DNA of 64,000 nucleotides, from contig NZ_JAOZEW010000001.1 in assembly GCF_025847235.1 (NCBI RefSeq), positions 310,001 through 374,000 of the forward strand, given 5' to 3'. A program made the translations under genes and the position numbers. The stretch is from Flavobacterium shii (lineage in GTDB: Bacteria > Bacteroidota > Bacteroidia > Flavobacteriales > Flavobacteriaceae). Of this stretch, positions 36,804 to 45,789 are shown in pieces (the first letter of the stretch is position 1; each line of letters opens with the position of its first letter). The notes beneath the pieces are model-generated. The model was not told the origin of the DNA and did no database searches. It worked only from the letters and a program-made list of their open reading frames with translations.

Positions 36804-37387
36804 AAAACAACAACTTAATAATTATAATTCTATTGCTATTTAGCTTAAAAGCTAGATCACAAAACATTGATTCTTTATTAAACTTGAGTGACACATTAAA
36901 AAATAAATGTGAATTAAGAATTTATAAAGATAAAGGGATAACTAACAGTGGTTTTGTATTTATTTTATATAAAACCAAAAATGATGAATGGAAAACTGAA
37001 TATATTCAATGGTTTGAACCAACTCATAATAATGAAAAATTTAGGTTTTATAAAAAGGAATTGAAATACAGTAAAAATTATTTAGAATTGTGGCTTACTA
37101 TTCAAACTAAGAATATTGAATTTTTGCCAAACGAAAGCTATTTTCAATATAAAAAGGAAAAGAAAATCATTGAAAAAGAAAGAAATCAATATACGATGTC
37201 AATCCGGAAATTAAATATTATAGACGGGTATAGTTATAAATTAAAATATAAAAATGGTAATATAAAAAATGAAATTGAGTATAATAATCCAGAGAGTTAT
37301 TTAAAAAGTAATCCTGAAATAGATGAATTATTTGATTTTGTAGAAATTTTAAGAATACTAAGAAGTGAATTTAAAATTGAACTATAA
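36800..37387 (+). CDS. Small exported protein, probable immunity to the PAAR effector
   Basis: About 195 residues from the ATG at 36800, whose ATGA overlaps the TGA of the effector gene. The frame is open to 36776, but the earlier start lacks a good signal sequence. Residues 1-21 (NNNLIIIILLLFSLKARS) are a signal peptide, so it works in the periplasm. The mature part is lysine- and tyrosine-rich and matches no family that I know. Translational coupling to the toxin gene is the main reason for the immunity call. Confidence 0.6.
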   Translation: MKNNNLIIIILLLFSLKARSQNIDSLLNLSDTLKNKCELRIYKDKGITNSGFVFILYKTKNDEWKTEYIQWFEPTHNNEKFRFYKKELKYSKNYLELWLTIQTKNIEFLPNESYFQYKKEKKIIEKERNQYTMSIRKLNIIDGYSYKLKYKNGNIKNEIEYNNPESYLKSNPEIDELFDFVEILRILRSEFKIEL

Positions 37388-37400
37388 AATAGTTTTATAG

Positions 37401-37556
37401 CAATTTGATACCGTTTCCACTGAAAGTATTTGGAGTCATCATCCAGAAGTATTTATAACGACAGACAAACATCTTGTTATATTTTTTGAGAATAAGGATG
37501 CGAAAGGCTATTTTGATATAATTGATAACCATATAAATATAATATGTAAGAAATGA
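37401..37556 (+). pseudogene. Remnant of a second small gene behind the effector pair
   Basis: A 51-codon open stretch without a start codon that reads like real protein (FDTVSTESIWSHHPEV ... FFENKDAKGYFDIID) ends at the TGA at 37554. A stop lies directly before it. It may be the tail of a decayed immunity gene. A further 52-codon frame at 37553-37711 overlaps the next gene and looks spurious. Nothing else is seen in 37388-37695. Confidence 0.3.
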
Positions 37557-37695
37557 AAAAAACAATATCAATACCCTTTTTGCAATTATGTATTAGTCAT
37601 TCATTACCTACTCTTATAATCAAATTGAAGAATATGGAGAAAAAAGAAAAACACGCAGTTAATGAGGATAATACTAAAAAAAATATTTTAATGTT

Positions 37696-40281
37696 ATGGC
37701 AAAAGGTGTAAAAAAAATAAAATGGACTGGTGAGGGAACTGTAAAAAGTAGTTTATCCATTCCTAATAAAAAAGTAACGATTGATCCTGACCAATTTGTA
37801 TTGTTTGCTGTTGGTCAATGGGATGAGGGTATAAGTGAAGCTGAGAAAAAGAAGAATCTAACCTGGATGTTACAAGACAGAAAGGCGAAAACTATAATAA
37901 AACAGAAAACATTACCATTCAATAATAAATACGGTGTAAAAATTCCAAGAAATCTTTGTGGTCCTTTTGAATATTATGTGGAAGCAAGTCTTTCGGGTAA
38001 AAGAGATATTTCTAGAGAAAGTGGACTTCTAATAAGCGGATATTGCGAACCAAGAATTAAAAATTGCAAATGGTGCACAAGCAATGATGGTGCAGATGTA
38101 AGTAAAACACATATCTTTTCGTATGGAAACACCATATACTTAAATGTTGAAACAGAAGGATTAAACGGTCATAAGAATTTGATAGTGGATGTATTTAGAT
38201 TAGATACGCTAATATTTACTTATACGAGTGTCGATGTTATAGATGGCGAGATAAACCTTGCTATGTCAAATACCTTTTCATGGTATGGAAAAATAAGGCC
38301 TATGAAAGAGACCGAAGAGTTTTACATAAAAGTTAAAAACCCAGCAACAGGAAAATACATCGTAAATAATAAACAGCAAATAGAACATGCCAAATTTTTA
38401 CGAATCAAAAAAAAGATAGCATCTCCTGATATTAAACCTCCAACAAATTTAACTCCCTTAAAAGTTGGCAAACCAAATGAAAATGCTGTTAGGTATGAAC
38501 CTTGTAAGTTTGAAACAATTACTATAGAGAAAACTATAGTTTTTGATAAGGGTAAAAAGTTAGAAAAAGTAGCGCACCCAAAAGAAGCAATTAAAAAGAC
38601 CCTTTTTTTTGATATTGACAGTTCTATCATAAATGAGGAGGGAAAGACTAGAATAAATAATGTTTTACAGTTTTTATTGGAACATGATCATTCTACAATT
38701 ACTATTGATGGATATGCCTGTGTTATAGGAAAAGAAAATTATAACCAAGGATTATCACAAAGAAGAAGCGATGCAGTCAAAAAGTCTTTTATCAATGGTG
38801 GCTTAGATGCTCAAAGAATTGTTTCTAAAGGGCATGGTGAAATTAATGCAACCGATGATAAAATGGGGCGCGATAATATAAAATACAAAGATACCAGAGA
38901 GTATATTGATTCTCGAAAAGTCGATATTTCTTTTGTTTTTAATGGACATGATGCACAAACTATCATGTATGAAACCATTGCTCCAAGCCATGATAAAAAT
39001 TTAACTATAGACATAACAGAATATCAGAATAAAGCCTGCTTTAGAGAAAAAGTCAAACATCAAAAGAAGATAATCGTAAGTTCTCCGGAGTACAGTAAAC
39101 CATTAGAAAAAGCGGGATCTTCTTTGACTTTTTCTGTGCGATCAAATTTGGAATATCTGAATCCCGCTCCACTGCAATATATTTGGCCAAAGGTATTTGC
39201 CAACGAATATTTTGTTCATGCACATTCTTGCAGGTATTTCTCAAATGATAAGAATGCAACAATAGTGGTAAATGCATATCCTGACATAAAATGGGAATTA
39301 GCATTTGAGTTAAAAATAGATGTAGAAAACTATTCTCATAACCACATGCCCGCAAAATATAGAATTTTTGAAAAGCATCAGAAGATTGCAACAAAAGAGG
39401 GATACAAAAGATGGCTATTAAATAAAAATGGAGAAATTCCTATAGTAGTAGGTATTGGATTAAAAGCTGAATGGGATGATGCACAGCGAAAAGTAAGCTT
39501 AACAAAAGAATGGGAAAAGAAAACAGAAGTATTAGCTAAAGGACTAGCTAAATCTGTAGATCTAATTCAAGGTGCAATAAATGTGTGCCGAGGAGTATTA
39601 GAAGCGACAAGTATACCGATAAGTTTTGGAGTAAATTATCCGAAGTTTGAAGTCGTTGCCTCCTGGTATTTACAAAAAGAGGACAATTATTTGAATCTTG
39701 CAATGGTTGGAAAAGTGAATTTTGGAGCAAAACCATTTATAGGCGCAAATGCAACTATTGATCTTATTGCTGCAGCGGTAACTATTGCTTCATATAGTAC
39801 AACAGGTAGTCCTGCCATTTCTAAAATTGTCTCAAAAATAAGAAAAGCGGGAAAGAAAGTTGGTGCTGAAATTTCTGCAGATGCAAAATTCTATGGAGAA
39901 ATTGAAATAATGTTTGATGACCTTCTTATAAATAGTATAAAAGGAACTCAAGGCGGTTTTTTGATGATTGGTGGAGAAATGGGGATGAAATTAATTGTAG
40001 AAGTAAAAGCAGGAAACAATCCTTGGTATCGAAAAAAAGAACCAATCTTTAAATTTGAAGCAATAGCAAGAGCAACTGGAGATGCTTATTTTGGAGGAGA
40101 TATGAAAATCGATTCAGACAAGAGAGGTATATATATTGAACCTACCTTAAAATTCTCAGGACTCGAAGTTACATTTGAAGCAGAAGTAACGGTTGGTTGG
40201 TTTAAGGACAGTGTCGAAAAGAAGTTATTAGAAGTTGTTCCACCAAAAGAAATTAAACTAAATAAACATTATCTAAACTAA
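37696..40281 (+). CDS. Large OmpA-domain protein of the effector module
   Basis: An 861-residue protein without a signal peptide. Residues about 295-415 form an OmpA/MotB-like peptidoglycan-binding domain (TLFFDIDSSIINEEGK, ITIDGYACVIGKENYN, LSQRRSDAVKKSF, SRKVDISF). The N-terminal 290 residues are strand-rich with cysteines around residue 115-130. The C-terminal third is strand-rich and glycine-rich with one hydrophobic stretch near 690-710. Proteins of this architecture accompany DUF4280 genes in Bacteroidota. It may be a delivered effector, a spike extension or an anchor. No catalytic motif is recognised. Confidence 0.6.
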   Translation: MAKGVKKIKWTGEGTVKSSLSIPNKKVTIDPDQFVLFAVGQWDEGISEAEKKKNLTWMLQDRKAKTIIKQKTLPFNNKYGVKIPRNLCGPFEYYVEASLSGKRDISRESGLLISGYCEPRIKNCKWCTSNDGADVSKTHIFSYGNTIYLNVETEGLNGHKNLIVDVFRLDTLIFTYTSVDVIDGEINLAMSNTFSWYGKIRPMKETEEFYIKVKNPATGKYIVNNKQQIEHAKFLRIKKKIASPDIKPPTNLTPLKVGKPNENAVRYEPCKFETITIEKTIVFDKGKKLEKVAHPKEAIKKTLFFDIDSSIINEEGKTRINNVLQFLLEHDHSTITIDGYACVIGKENYNQGLSQRRSDAVKKSFINGGLDAQRIVSKGHGEINATDDKMGRDNIKYKDTREYIDSRKVDISFVFNGHDAQTIMYETIAPSHDKNLTIDITEYQNKACFREKVKHQKKIIVSSPEYSKPLEKAGSSLTFSVRSNLEYLNPAPLQYIWPKVFANEYFVHAHSCRYFSNDKNATIVVNAYPDIKWELAFELKIDVENYSHNHMPAKYRIFEKHQKIATKEGYKRWLLNKNGEIPIVVGIGLKAEWDDAQRKVSLTKEWEKKTEVLAKGLAKSVDLIQGAINVCRGVLEATSIPISFGVNYPKFEVVASWYLQKEDNYLNLAMVGKVNFGAKPFIGANATIDLIAAAVTIASYSTTGSPAISKIVSKIRKAGKKVGAEISADAKFYGEIEIMFDDLLINSIKGTQGGFLMIGGEMGMKLIVEVKAGNNPWYRKKEPIFKFEAIARATGDAYFGGDMKIDSDKRGIYIEPTLKFSGLEVTFEAEVTVGWFKDSVEKKLLEVVPPKEIKLNKHYLN

Positions 40282-40289
40282 AATATAAA

Positions 40290-41132
40290 ATGGAAAATTA
40301 CAATATAAAAAATCCTTATTACGAACTTTACCCAAACTTAAATTGTTCAGGAATAGTTTTAGTCAACGACGTACCTGTTTTTAGTTTTTTGGGAGAAGAT
40401 AGCAAGGACGGTATCTTAGATGGATCAGTACCAATAAATCATATTGTTTTAGAAAGTGGTAAATATAAAGTTGTTGGAAAGTTACTACCAAGATTTGGAC
40501 AAAAAACCTTAACACAAAATGACGGGATGAATATCAGTTTTAATTTATCTGACATTGACAATTGGAAGGAAACAAAACATAGCTTTTTTCCTGAGTTAAG
40601 TAGTCCTAAAGCATTTTTCGGTAAAGATAATAAAATAACAAGCCCAATAAAAGGACTCCCTTTCTTTGAAATTGCCACTGAAATTGAAATAAAGTTACCA
40701 TTCGTTTTAGATGGTTGGCAAAATTCTGTTGATTTGTCCAAACAGGAAAAATCAAAAATAAAACAAAAAGTATTGGAATATTATATTCAAATTCATGCCA
40801 TTTTAAGAGAACATAATGCTAGTAAATTTTTAGAACTATCCAAAGAAAAAGAAGATTTGCAAACCAAAGCTTTTTATTTTAACTCAAACAGAAAACAGGA
40901 AATAAGAGATAGTATAATAAACCTGTTTAATAAAAATCTGGAAGTACTTCCTTTAAATGAAGAAGAATTAAAGTTAGAGTTTTTTGGTTATGGAAAGTTA
41001 GTTTCGCTAGTTAGATTAGATGGAAGTTCAGCACTTCAATTCAAACGCAGTAATGCGGAAGGAGAGAGAAACATAGAATTGGAAATTAAACTTCATGCAA
41101 GAACCTTAGAAAAAGGATTAAGTATTATATAA
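40290..41132 (+). CDS. Protein of unknown function in the effector module
   Basis: A 280-residue cytoplasmic protein, 8 bp after the OmpA-domain gene. The N-terminal half is strand-rich (CSGIVLVNDVPVFSFLG); the C-terminal half has a helical segment of about 60 residues rich in Lys and Glu. No known family. Tight spacing suggests co-translation with the OmpA-domain protein, perhaps as its chaperone or adaptor. Confidence 0.6.
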   Translation: MENYNIKNPYYELYPNLNCSGIVLVNDVPVFSFLGEDSKDGILDGSVPINHIVLESGKYKVVGKLLPRFGQKTLTQNDGMNISFNLSDIDNWKETKHSFFPELSSPKAFFGKDNKITSPIKGLPFFEIATEIEIKLPFVLDGWQNSVDLSKQEKSKIKQKVLEYYIQIHAILREHNASKFLELSKEKEDLQTKAFYFNSNRKQEIRDSIINLFNKNLEVLPLNEEELKLEFFGYGKLVSLVRLDGSSALQFKRSNAEGERNIELEIKLHARTLEKGLSII

Positions 41133-41144
41133 AATTATGATTTC

Positions 41145-41636
41145 ATGAATAGAAGAAAATTTATAACAAACATTGGAATTGGAACATTAGGTTTATACTT
41201 TACTCCCACTATAGTGAGTTGCTCAAACAAAGACAGTGTGAATCTAGACTCTATATTAGGTAAACCAATAACTTTACTTTCAAACAGTATTTATCTCGAT
41301 AAGGAAGGAAATAAAGATTTTGGTTATTATCATTATGATAAAAATAATTTCACAATTGAAAAATATAAAGGAAAAGAATCCTTTATATTTTATAAAGATT
41401 CTAAAATTGTTGGCTATACATTGCAGATAGAAGGAGATGATTTTTTTAAACAAAATGTAGAAAGCATTTCAAAATCAATGGGAAACTATAAAACAAATTT
41501 TAAAAATGATTTTGGAGAAGAGCTACAATGGAGTAATTCAGGTACAATAATTAAACTATCAGTCACTAATTTCAAGGATTTACCGAAGCTAACCTTTTAT
41601 AGTGAATTTTTAGAAAACGCTCATTTAGTTCTTTAA
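41145..41636 (+). CDS. Lipoprotein with twin-arginine-like signal, possible immunity protein
   Basis: A 163-residue protein beginning MNRRKFITNIGIGTLGLYF. The RRKF motif followed by a hydrophobic stretch and a lipobox ending at Cys26 (IVSC) points to a Tat-type lipoprotein of the cell envelope. The mature domain is not recognised. It is the last gene of the module, 12 bp after the gene before it, in the position of an immunity gene for the OmpA-domain protein. Confidence 0.55.
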   Translation: MNRRKFITNIGIGTLGLYFTPTIVSCSNKDSVNLDSILGKPITLLSNSIYLDKEGNKDFGYYHYDKNNFTIEKYKGKESFIFYKDSKIVGYTLQIEGDDFFKQNVESISKSMGNYKTNFKNDFGEELQWSNSGTIIKLSVTNFKDLPKLTFYSEFLENAHLVL

Positions 41637-41653
41637 TTATTAAGGGTATTTAA

Positions 41654-41716
41654 AAAAGTAATAGAGCAATTACTTTTGAAGAATTTGAGGAAATAAAAAA
41701 AATTAATGACGCATAA
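41654..41716 (+). pseudogene. Short coding remnant after the effector module
   Basis: Twenty codons reading KSNRAITFEEFEEIKKINDA end at a TAA and have no start. The composition is protein-like, so it may be the tail of a lost gene. The call is weak because the stretch is so short. Confidence 0.2.
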
Positions 41717-41723
41717 ATAAAAT

Positions 41724-41763
41724 GAGATTATAATAATGTACCAAAATATTATAATCTCGTTTT
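41724..41763. terminator. Intrinsic terminator between convergent genes
   Basis: GAGATTATAATA and TATTATAATCTC form a perfect 12-bp stem, followed by a T-rich tract on the plus strand. The right arm contains the stop codon of the leftward regulator gene. Confidence 0.65.
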
Positions 41764-43422
41764 TATTTCCTCAATAAAATAAGCAGTCGGCATTCCAGTT
41801 CTCGCAAAAAAAGCATTTGCAAAACGTTGTGTACTGCTAAAACCTACTTCTTCGGCAAGTGCTTTATTCGTATATTTTCTTAGCTGCTTATTTTCCTTGA
41901 GCTGACTGATTAAATAATCCACCTTAAGGTCATTGATATATTCTACAAATTTTTTACCTCTATAATGTTGTATTATTTTTGATAAATACCTGGCATTAGA
42001 ATCAAAAGCAACAGCAAGTTTTATTGATGTCAGATCTTTTTCTAAAAACTTTTTTTCTCTTTCAAATTTTTCTAATTGACTAAGAACCGAATTGACCGTT
42101 TCAGGATTTATATCCAGTACATTGGACTGTATACTTTTGCCTTCTGTTTTGGGCATTTCGTTTTTTTTCATAAGCTCATCAAACTTACGCTTGTAAACGC
42201 GCTTATTTCTAATGTATCTGTATGCTATAAATAATAGTAATGAAAATAAACCAACTATAATACTTGTAAGAATTAGATCATTGTATTTTCTATTCTCAAG
42301 AGAAGTTTCAATATTTTCTTTTTCAGCTAACAATTGTTTTGTATCATATTCTTTATGAATTCTTCCTGATAAATATCGATATCTTTTATTTAAAATACTG
42401 TCAGCCTTAATCAGTTTTCTAATGTAATGAAGTTGTAGCTTAAGATCCTTTTTTGATTTATAGTGATCAATGAGAATCTCAAAATTCTCTCGAAGGTCTG
42501 GTCGGATGTATCCTTTTTTTTCGAATATATTATCCACTCTTTTAAAATACGACAACCCTAAGTTTGTTTTTTTAAGATCCCAATAACTTTTTCCAATATA
42601 AAAATAACCCACAGCTTCATTACCAAAATCTTTGTTTTGCAGTAACGTTGGAAGCGCATAAGTTATTTTTTTAATAGATATTGACAAATTGTTTTTAAAA
42701 TATTCATTGATACCTTCTGAATGAATAAAATAATCCTTCATTTCTTCGTTACCAAGTCGTTTCCCTTCAACTAATCCCAGATTGTTAATGTCTGTACATA
42801 GTCCATAATTTCCAATTTTATTATAACATAACCCCAAAGAATGAATTGAGTTTAGATAGGCACGGTCATTTTCTTTGTCCGTTTTAAAGTAATCAATACA
42901 TTCCCTGAACAATGATATGGCTTCATTATAAAATCCCAAATAGTATTTTATACTGGCAATACTGTATTTCACTTTATAAATTAAATATTGATCGTTGGTT
43001 TGGGATATAAAATTATTGGCAACCAAATAATTATCCAAAGCTCGTCTGTGTTTCTTTTGTCCGTAATACACAATCCCTTTAGATAGGTACGCAGACCCAA
43101 TTAATGCGTTGTCTTTTGATTTTACCGCCGTAGAGATCATACTATCGGCATACACAAGCTTTAATTTTTCCGGTAGATAAAATAAGTAGTTTCTGTAACC
43201 ATTTATTATTTCCTTAGCATTTTTTTCCTGCTTAGCCTTAAGCAAAAAGTATTGGAGGTATAACAATTGTTTACTACTGTCCTTTTCCCATTTTTCGATT
43301 CGTTCATAAAGATAATCATAGCTCCTATCACGAAGCGTATCAGAAAATCTGAAATCAGTTTTCTGCGCGTTAATTTGTTCTACCAAACAAAGAGATAGTA
43401 ATAAGAGGACCACTTTAATCAT
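41749..43422 (-). CDS. TPR-containing AraC-type regulator anchored in the membrane
   Basis: A 557-residue protein. Residues 1-19 are a signal peptide (ending QINAQ), about 30-340 are tetratricopeptide-like helices, about 378-400 a membrane span (LILTSIIVGLFSLLLFIAY), and about 450-557 an AraC helix-turn-helix (ARYLSKIIQHYRGKKFVEYIND ... FSSTQRFANAFFARTG). This topology puts the sensor in the periplasm and the DNA-binding domain in the cytoplasm. Regulators of this kind are frequent in Bacteroidota. The repeated operator-like sites upstream at 43575-43623 are a plausible target. Confidence 0.85.
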   Translation of the reverse strand: MIKVVLLLLSLCLVEQINAQKTDFRFSDTLRDRSYDYLYERIEKWEKDSSKQLLYLQYFLLKAKQEKNAKEIINGYRNYLFYLPEKLKLVYADSMISTAVKSKDNALIGSAYLSKGIVYYGQKKHRRALDNYLVANNFISQTNDQYLIYKVKYSIASIKYYLGFYNEAISLFRECIDYFKTDKENDRAYLNSIHSLGLCYNKIGNYGLCTDINNLGLVEGKRLGNEEMKDYFIHSEGINEYFKNNLSISIKKITYALPTLLQNKDFGNEAVGYFYIGKSYWDLKKTNLGLSYFKRVDNIFEKKGYIRPDLRENFEILIDHYKSKKDLKLQLHYIRKLIKADSILNKRYRYLSGRIHKEYDTKQLLAEKENIETSLENRKYNDLILTSIIVGLFSLLLFIAYRYIRNKRVYKRKFDELMKKNEMPKTEGKSIQSNVLDINPETVNSVLSQLEKFEREKKFLEKDLTSIKLAVAFDSNARYLSKIIQHYRGKKFVEYINDLKVDYLISQLKENKQLRKYTNKALAEEVGFSSTQRFANAFFARTGMPTAYFIEEIKTRL

Positions 43423-43574
43423 CGGTTCAATTAAGAATGAGGAATCTTTTTCTCTACAAAATCATTTTTCATTCCAAGATTTAAGCCTTTAGAAATCGTG
43501 TAAGGTGATTTTGCGAGAAATTCCCTCAAATATAACATAAACAATTGATTACTAGCGAATAATTTTAAAAAAGA

Positions 43575-43623
43575 GGTGTGGATTTTCGGAAAATCCATAC
43601 CATTATTATCGAAAATCCATACC
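43575..43623. promoter_or_regulatory. Three copies of a 14-bp operator-like motif
   Basis: The motif (C/G)GAAAATCCATACC occurs at 43588-43601 and 43610-43623, 22 bp apart, and inverted with one change at 43575-43588 (GGTGTGGATTTTCG). Copies one and two form a near-perfect inverted repeat. They lie in the 350-bp gap between the leftward TPR-AraC gene and the rightward lipoprotein gene. Confidence 0.55.
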
Positions 43624-43683
43624 TATTGTGTTGTGAAACCGGAATGCTCCTTTTAGCTTTGCTTCGAATTCAAAAGCAAAAAA

Positions 43684-43704
43684 AATTTAGCATCGTGCTA
43701 AATT
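43684..43704. promoter_or_regulatory. Perfect inverted repeat upstream of the lipoprotein gene
   Basis: Arms AATTTAGCA and TGCTAAATT pair perfectly around TCG, about 70 bp before the start at 43773. It could be a leader hairpin or a dyad operator. I see nothing else in 43423-43772 apart from the motif cluster. Confidence 0.4.
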
Positions 43705-43772
43705 AAAGTTCTGCTTACCTGGGTAAAATGAACTGACCAAAAAAAGTCAGCCACATTTAACACATCTTAATC

Positions 43773-44510
43773 ATGAAAACAATATCGTTATGGCTAGTGA
43801 TTTTACCATCGCTACTAATCTCATGTACTAATGAACAAATTATTACAACCGGCGTTGAAAATATTTCAAAAAAAACGGCTCTAAATTCGAAAAGCTCAAT
43901 TCTTAGAGACCCTGCTAATCCAGCCAATCCATACGATGCTGCTGGAAAAGCACATAATGCTATTCTCGAGATCTATGAAACGTTGGACACCAGCACTGAT
44001 ACTACAATCCTTAGGATTAGCCAACGCGTCAATGAAATAGCTTTGCAAAACAAAGAGTTAGCCACCTTAAACATGGGAAATGACACTTCTCTTATAAGTC
44101 CGAAAGAAATTGAAGAAATTTTAAGAAACCCTATGGTCAAATTTGACCAAAGCCTTTCAAAATCAGCTATGACAAATAGCGCAAAACTTTGCCTTTCCGA
44201 TTTTATTGATTCGTTACTGTTATTAGAAAAGGAAGATTATGAATTAATTTATCAAACTATTGTTTTGTTTGAAGCTTCTGTTATAAATAATAAAAAATTT
44301 ACTGCACTTGACAAGAAAATAATTTTGAGTGCGACATCTATTGCAAGATATCTTATTCAAGTTAAAAAGAAACGAAAAGATCCCGATTGGAAAACATCTA
44401 CAGGTAATCTAATTGGAGGAGTAATAGGTGCAATAGACAATTCGTTTAAGGCAGTTACCGCCTCAGTTATAATTGGTGTTAGCAACCAAAAAAACATTCT
44501 AACCAAATGA
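43773..44510 (+). CDS. Lipoprotein of unknown function
   Basis: A 245-residue protein with a lipoprotein signal (LPSLLISC, Cys18). The mature part is helical, with a glycine-containing hydrophobic stretch near the C-terminus (NLIGGVIGAIDNSFKAVTASVIIGV) that could insert into or associate with a membrane. No family recognised. The stop overlaps the start of the next, membrane-protein gene (ATGATGG), so the two are coupled and may work as a pair. Confidence 0.6.
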   Translation: MKTISLWLVILPSLLISCTNEQIITTGVENISKKTALNSKSSILRDPANPANPYDAAGKAHNAILEIYETLDTSTDTTILRISQRVNEIALQNKELATLNMGNDTSLISPKEIEEILRNPMVKFDQSLSKSAMTNSAKLCLSDFIDSLLLLEKEDYELIYQTIVLFEASVINNKKFTALDKKIILSATSIARYLIQVKKKRKDPDWKTSTGNLIGGVIGAIDNSFKAVTASVIIGVSNQKNILTK

Positions 44511-44776
44511 TGGAGCGAATATTTTTGATTGAAAAACAATTAATATGCATTTTTTGTGTGTTGTTAATCGTCTTCAATCTTGTCAGCCTTTACTTCATCA
44601 TGGACTTACTAAGCTATGATGAAGTAATTGCTTATCTCGCCAATGGCGAGTTGAAGGGTAGTAATCCGAGGAATGTGGCATTTCTTTTCTTCGGAACTAC
44701 GGTTTCAAACATGTTCTTTGTTGCTGTTTTTTTGATGGTAAAGTACTCAAACATACATGAGCCGTCTCTAAAGTAA
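44507..44776 (+). CDS. Small membrane protein, two spans
   Basis: An 89-residue protein with two hydrophobic spans (about 12-35 and 59-78) and a short loop between them. It overlaps the preceding lipoprotein gene by 4 bp; a second ATG at 44510 is equally possible. No family recognised. Confidence 0.6.
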   Translation: MMERIFLIEKQLICIFCVLLIVFNLVSLYFIMDLLSYDEVIAYLANGELKGSNPRNVAFLFFGTTVSNMFFVAVFLMVKYSNIHEPSLK

Positions 44777-44797
44777 GTGGAAATTTATTCATAGTAC

Positions 44798-45700
44798 TTG
44801 AAAGCTAAAAATCTATTAGAGGTTATTATCGTGGGAAATAAAAATTTAATTAATCCGCAGTTAGGTTTAAAAGTCTCTGTTCTTGAAAATTTCACATCTA
44901 AGATTTCAATTAATGGACTATTTAAAGACAGTTTTTTTTCCATACTAATGGTAAATTCAGGTTCACTCTGTACTAAAATGAACGATGAAAAAATTCACCT
45001 ATTTGTGAATGATATTATCATAGTTCCTCTCAAAGCTTCTTTTGAAATTCAACATAAAACCAATCCACTGCAAATTTGCATGTTATCTTTTAGCGAAGAG
45101 TTTGCTTATGAAAACAGTATAAGTAGGTCACATATGGGATACTTTGAGTTTTTTATTGCTAAATACCCTTTCAAAATTTCACTTAAGAATAAGGATACTT
45201 TGCACTTAATTTCTCTTTTTGAACTGTTGCATCGCAAAGCTGTACGAACAAATAAACAGGTTTTTAAAGAAGAAGTTCTTCTTCATAGTTTTAGTTTACT
45301 TCTTTATGAAGTAACAGAAAAATACAATAAGTATTATAAATTGAACATAAAAGACAGCCTTAAAGAAAAAATGATGATACAATTCTTCAAAATTTTGGAA
45401 ACAAACTATAAAGAACAACATGGAGTAAAATTTTATGCTGCTGAGTTATGCATAACAGCAGATCACCTTACAAAAATTGTCAAGGATGGTACCCGAAAAA
45501 CAGCCAAGCAATTTATTGTTGACGCAATAATTCTGGAAGCAAAACACCTGCTTCAGAAGGAGGATTTAAATATCATTAATATAGCAGAAGAATTGCAATT
45601 TGGCAATTCTTCTTTGTTTAGTAATTTTTTTAAAAAGCATACTTCCCTGTCCCCTAGTGAATACCGTTTAAGCTTAAATATTGAGAATACTATGAAATAA
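44798..45700 (+). CDS. AraC-family transcriptional regulator
   Basis: About 300 residues. The N-terminal 150 residues look like a cupin-type ligand domain (NDIIIVPLKASFEI), and the C-terminal 95 residues are two helix-turn-helix motifs (AAELCITADHLTKIVKDGT, IINIAEELQFGNSSLFSNFFKKH, LSPSEYRLSL). The frame has only a TTG at 44798; a GTG at 44831 with AGAGG upstream is a good alternative start. It lies 21 bp after the membrane-protein gene. Target genes cannot be read from the sequence. Confidence 0.8.
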   Translation: MKAKNLLEVIIVGNKNLINPQLGLKVSVLENFTSKISINGLFKDSFFSILMVNSGSLCTKMNDEKIHLFVNDIIIVPLKASFEIQHKTNPLQICMLSFSEEFAYENSISRSHMGYFEFFIAKYPFKISLKNKDTLHLISLFELLHRKAVRTNKQVFKEEVLLHSFSLLLYEVTEKYNKYYKLNIKDSLKEKMMIQFFKILETNYKEQHGVKFYAAELCITADHLTKIVKDGTRKTAKQFIVDAIILEAKHLLQKEDLNIINIAEELQFGNSSLFSNFFKKHTSLSPSEYRLSLNIENTMK

Positions 45701-45734
45701 TTGTTTTGACCGGGTTAGTAATGTTCTATTGCTT

Positions 45735-45765
45735 TAGAGTACTGAGGCTGCAAGTCTAGAGTACT
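45735..45765. repeat. Two 9-bp direct repeats before the RteC-like gene
   Basis: TAGAGTACT occurs at 45735-45743 and 45757-45765, 22 bp apart, two helical turns, directly upstream of the gene at 45790. A pair of activator sites is possible, for instance for the AraC protein encoded just before. Confidence 0.4.
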
Positions 45766-45789
45766 ATTTACTAATTAAAAGTAAAAAGA

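Noticed and set aside
37553..37711. 52-codon rightward frame
   Set aside because: It overlaps the start of the OmpA-domain gene in another frame and has no supporting motif. It may be part of a decayed gene, but I cannot show it.
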